Shown here piece by piece: positions 3,720-6,493 of a stretch of DNA of 6,493 nt. Position 1 is the first letter of the stretch. The number at the start of each line of letters is the position of its first letter. The DNA is from an uncultured Bacteroidota bacterium (lineage in GTDB: Bacteria > Bacteroidota > Bacteroidia > Chitinophagales > Chitinophagaceae). The notes under the pieces are model-generated. The model did no database searches and was not told the DNA's origin. It worked only from the letters and a program-made list of their open reading frames with translations. The DNA lies in NCBI GenBank assembly GCA_903906615.1, contig CAIVKT010000391.1:1-6493 (forward strand), written 5' to 3'. A program made the position numbers and the translations under genes.

Positions 3720-6493
3720 GCTGTTAGCCGCATTAACCTGTTTAACACCCACATTGCTTACAAACATAGCGATAGAGTTGAAGCCTACGAGACCCGCGCA
3801 ACCACCACCTGTAGTAACCTGGCAGGTAACTGAATCGAGGTTGTAGAAATCATTGTAAGAGAATGTAGAGCCGGTAGCGCCACCTATCGGTATATGGTTC
3901 ACACTCCACTGGTAAGTAGGGGAAGAGCTGCCATTTACCAGTGTTACATCAAAGTTCACTGTTTCGCCGGTTGAGATATGGTTGCTTGGATTGGCAACTA
4001 TAGTAACTACAGGTATAGCAGGCGAATCAACTTCGATGTGGAGTGGTGTGCTGGTGATCGTATTGGAGAGGCGGCAAACATAATTGCTTGTCATGATCAC
4101 ATAAACGTTATCACCGTTTGCAGGGGTGTAACCATAGGTAGCTGTTGTAGCACCACCGATAACATGGCCATCAACAAACCACTGGTAAGTAGCATCTGTG
4201 CCACCGTAGCCCGGATCAGCCGTGAAAGTGGCAAGAGTACCGAGGCAAAGCTGGAGGCCATGGTTAGAAGACACGCTAACAGTAGGATCTTCCTGCGGAA
4301 GTACAGTTAATGTTATAGAATTGCTCACTGAAGGAGGCGTAGCGCAAGTTGCACTGCTCACTAAAGTTACACCGATAACGTCCCCGTTTGCAGGTATGTA
4401 GCTGTAAGTTGCAGTACCTGATGCGGTGTGGCCATTTACCGTCCAACTGTAAGATGGGCTGCCACCTGCATTTGTAGTGATGGCTGAGAAAGTAGTGAAG
4501 CCGCCGGAGCACAATGTATCGCTGTGGCGACTGTCGTCAATACTAACTGTTGGTACTACTATCGGGTTAACAACGATCACTGCGCTGCCGGCCATGTTAG
4601 AGCCGCAGGTAGTGGTAGTATTGGTAGCAGAAACGGTATATGTACCGGCTGCTGTCTGCAGGCCGAAATCAAGCGGAGTGCCAGAACCGCCTGGGAACGA
4701 ACCGATAGTAGTGCTTGTAGTTGTATTGTACAAAGTATAGCTAACATCAGAAGCAGAACTGCTGAGGCCAATGTGAACACCTGCTGTGCCTGCGCAATAG
4801 CTGCCACCACCGGTTACACTATACACCGTAGGTAATGGATTGATAACCACTGTAGCACTGCCTGACATTGTGTTGACGCAACCTGTAGCAGAATTTGTGG
4901 CGATAACTGTGTAGCTTCCTGCGCTATCAGCCAAGCCGAAATCGAGGCTGCCTGAAGTGCTGCTGCCCAGCAATGAGCCAAGTGTAGCGGTGGTACCATC
5001 ATACAGTTGGTAAGAAATTCCTGTTTCAGAACCGCTGATGCCTACGTGAACGCCTGCAGCACCTGGACAGAAACCGCCGCCACCTGTTACAGAGAATACA
5101 CTAGGTAATGGGTTGATGCTTACGGCAACGGTACCAGTCATTGTGCTGCTGCAACCGGTAAGGGTATTGGTAGCCACAATAGAGTAGGTGCCTGCTGCTG
5201 TTCTTGGACCAAGGTCGAGGACCGTGCCTGTACCATGAACCGGTGCGCCTGAAATAAGTAAGCCGTTCATAACCTGGTAATCAACATCGAGAGTAGAACC
5301 AGTGAGGCTGATATCTGCGCCTGAACCACCTGCGCAATAAGGACCACCACCTAAGATAGTGTATGCCGCCGGTACAGGGTTAACTGATACGATAGCAATA
5401 CCCGACATATTGCTGGTGCATGTAGTAGCTGTGTTTGTAGCAACTACAGTATAAGCGCCGGCTGTTGTTTCGATACCGAAATCAAGTGCCGTACCCAGAC
5501 CAGATAAAGTTGTACCTGTATAAACGCTATTGTGATATAAAGCATAAGTGATGCCGGCGTTTGAGTTGCTGAGGCCAATATGATCGCCTGCTGCACCTAA
5601 GCAATAAGTGCCGCCACCAGTGATGGTATAAGTAGCAGGCAATGGATCGATAACAACACTTGCAGTGCTGGTCATGGTGTCCATGCAACCTGTTGCGGGG
5701 TTTTCTGCGATGATGCGGTAAACGCCTGCTGCTGTCTGGTAGCCGAAAGTTATGCCGCTGCCTGTACCTGCTACTGCTGTGCCTGCTGATGTAGAACCAT
5801 CATATAGCTGGTAGCTGATACCTGCATCAGAATTGCTTAAAGAAACAGGGATACCTACACCGCCTGCGCAATAGTTACTACCTACGCTGAGTGTGCTGTA
5901 CCTTACCGGTAATGGGTTGATGCTTACGTTAACGCTGCTGCTCATGTTATTAACACATGCGGTAGTGCCGTTTGTAGCCATAATGGTATACGTGCCAGCG
6001 GCGGTCTGCGAACCAAATGTGATAGCGAAGCCTGTACCTGCAACCGGAGTGCCGGTAGGCGCTGAGCCATTCATCAACTGGTAAGAAACACCTGTATTAG
6101 AACCTGTAAGTGTAACAGGAACGCCTGTACCGCCTGCGCAATAAGCGCCACCACCTGATACAATATACTGCGTAGGTAATGGATCAATTACCACGGTTGC
6201 TGTGCCTGTCATCACATTATTACAAGTAGTAGAAGCGTTAGCAGCCATTACCGTGTATGTACCTGCACCGGTAACTGAAGTGAAATTAAGCGTGCCGCCT
6301 GTGCCAGCGATTGCAGTACCGGAAGGTGTACCGCCATTATATAACTGGTAAGTGCTTGTAGTTTCAGAGCCGCTTAAAGTGATCGTTACTCCGCTACCAC
6401 CTGAGCAGTAGTGACCGCCACCGCTAACTGTAAAAGGAGCAGGCAATGAAATAACGTTGATCGTAGCGCTTCCTGTCATGGTATTGGTACATG
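3462..6493 (-). CDS. Large modular secreted protein with type IX secretion sorting domain (5' end outside window)
   Basis: The frame is open to the right edge; codons before the Met at 6479 read C-T-N-T, continuing the repeat, so that Met is internal and the gene extends beyond the window. At least 1,009 C-terminal residues are visible. From N to C: the tail of one module; seven complete modules of 89-91 residues, most with a GGGxYCxG-type N-terminal motif, a YQLYNG-like strand, TAAGTYTVxATN, a second Cys before a conserved Met, and I(N/D)PLP; then three divergent Ig/PKD-like domains, each with two Cys and two of them with YQW or YSW; then a type A sorting domain. The paired cysteines suggest one disulfide per module. 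Such proteins are exported by Sec, then by T9SS, and held at or released from the cell surface. No enzymatic domain is visible; adhesion or matrix function is inference. The signal peptide lies outside the window. Confidence 0.92.
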   Translation of the reverse strand, partial: CTNTMTGSATINVISLPAPFTVSGGGHYCSGGSGVTITLSGSETTSTYQLYNGGTPSGTAIAGTGGTLNFTSVTGAGTYTVMAANASTTCNNVMTGTATVVIDPLPTQYIVSGGGAYCAGGTGVPVTLTGSNTGVSYQLMNGSAPTGTPVAGTGFAITFGSQTAAGTYTIMATNGTTACVNNMSSSVNVSINPLPVRYSTLSVGSNYCAGGVGIPVSLSNSDAGISYQLYDGSTSAGTAVAGTGSGITFGYQTAAGVYRIIAENPATGCMDTMTSTASVVIDPLPATYTITGGGTYCLGAAGDHIGLSNSNAGITYALYHNSVYTGTTLSGLGTALDFGIETTAGAYTVVATNTATTCTSNMSGIAIVSVNPVPAAYTILGGGPYCAGGSGADISLTGSTLDVDYQVMNGLLISGAPVHGTGTVLDLGPRTAAGTYSIVATNTLTGCSSTMTGTVAVSINPLPSVFSVTGGGGFCPGAAGVHVGISGSETGISYQLYDGTTATLGSLLGSSTSGSLDFGLADSAGSYTVIATNSATGCVNTMSGSATVVINPLPTVYSVTGGGSYCAGTAGVHIGLSSSASDVSYTLYNTTTSTTIGSFPGGSGTPLDFGLQTAAGTYTVSATNTTTTCGSNMAGSAVIVVNPIVVPTVSIDDSRHSDTLCSGGFTTFSAITTNAGGSPSYSWTVNGHTASGTATYSYIPANGDVIGVTLVSSATCATPPSVSNSITLTVLPQEDPTVSVSSNHGLQLCLGTLATFTADPGYGGTDATYQWFVDGHVIGGATTATYGYTPANGDNVYVIMTSNYVCRLSNTITSTPLHIEVDSPAIPVVTIVANPSNHISTGETVNFDVTLVNGSSSPTYQWSVNHIPIGGATGSTFSYNDFYNLDSVTCQVTTGGGCAGLVGFNSIAMFVSNVGVKQVNAANSDVKLIPNPNKGTFSISGTLGTTVNEEVTIEITDMIGQVIYTTKTMSQNGAIDQKIQLGNNIANGTYLLSIHSGSTNQVYHLVIAQ
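4558..6493 (-). repeat. Tandem coding repeats, about seven and a quarter copies of 267-273 bp
   Basis: The codons for the INPLP-type module junction recur at 4558, 4831, 5104, 5371, 5638, 5908, 6175 and 6442. Successive spacings are 273, 273, 267, 267, 270, 267 and 267 bp, i.e. 89-91 codons. The copies are clearly related but diverged at the DNA level, so they are old duplications rather than recent slippage. The array continues beyond the right edge. Confidence 0.9.

Noticed and set aside
3978..4835. Overlapping open frames on both strands within the large modular gene
   Set aside because: They shadow the repeat-coding frame, which has an uninterrupted 1,000-codon reading and recognised domains.
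6477..6479. ATG as the start of the large protein
   Set aside because: The codons before it read C-T-N-T, the conserved end of a module, and the frame remains open to the edge, so the Met is internal.
4558..6493. CRISPR array or tandem DNA satellite
   Set aside because: The units are 267-273 bp, all in one coding frame and diverged in DNA while the protein motifs are kept; this is a protein module repeat.

Overview
The window looks like chromosomal DNA of a member of the Bacteroidota, plausibly Chitinophagaceae or a relative. Four things point there: a C-terminal type IX secretion sorting domain on the large 3' protein; a -7 element of the form TAnnTTTG upstream of rplK; A/T-rich start contexts without a Shine-Dalgarno sequence before every complete gene; and AT-rich short-word repeats in the spacers. 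The exact genus cannot be read from the sequence.

Layout. Bases 1-215 (+) hold the C-terminal end of a SET-domain methyltransferase-like protein. Bases 213-399 form a long imperfect inverted repeat, followed by a hairpin terminator (411-438) that ends the ribosomal operon coming from the other side. On the minus strand, 2863 down to 463, lies rplK-rplA-rplJ-rplL (L11, L1, L10, L7/L12), which build the L1 stalk, the GTPase-associated L11 region and the L10-L12 stalk of the 50S subunit. A good Bacteroidota-type promoter sits at 2959-2985, so transcription probably starts about 90 nt before rplK. The leader has a compact hairpin and a 13-codon upstream ORF. The spacers around rplJ are unusually long (152 and 180 bp) and filled with repeated short words.

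Divergent from rplK, on the plus strand, are two very small basic proteins (49 aa at 3076-3225 and 42 aa at 3250-3378), both of unknown function. They end at a strong bidirectional terminator (3412-3443). Converging on that terminator from the right is the 3' part of a very large minus-strand gene (3462 to beyond 6493). It encodes a secreted protein with at least seven complete 89-91-residue two-cysteine repeat modules, three further Ig/PKD-like domains and a type A T9SS sorting domain.

The most notable points are: (1) the L11-L1-L10-L12 cluster has neither secE-nusG upstream nor rpoBC downstream; (2) the same 10-mer occurs four times, in opposite orientations, only in the two spacers flanking rplJ; (3) there is a possible leader peptide before rplK; (4) there is an uncharacterised pair of tiny basic proteins; (5) the modular secreted protein. 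I see no RNA gene, CRISPR array, transposase or phage gene, and no convincing evidence of a wholly new multi-gene system.
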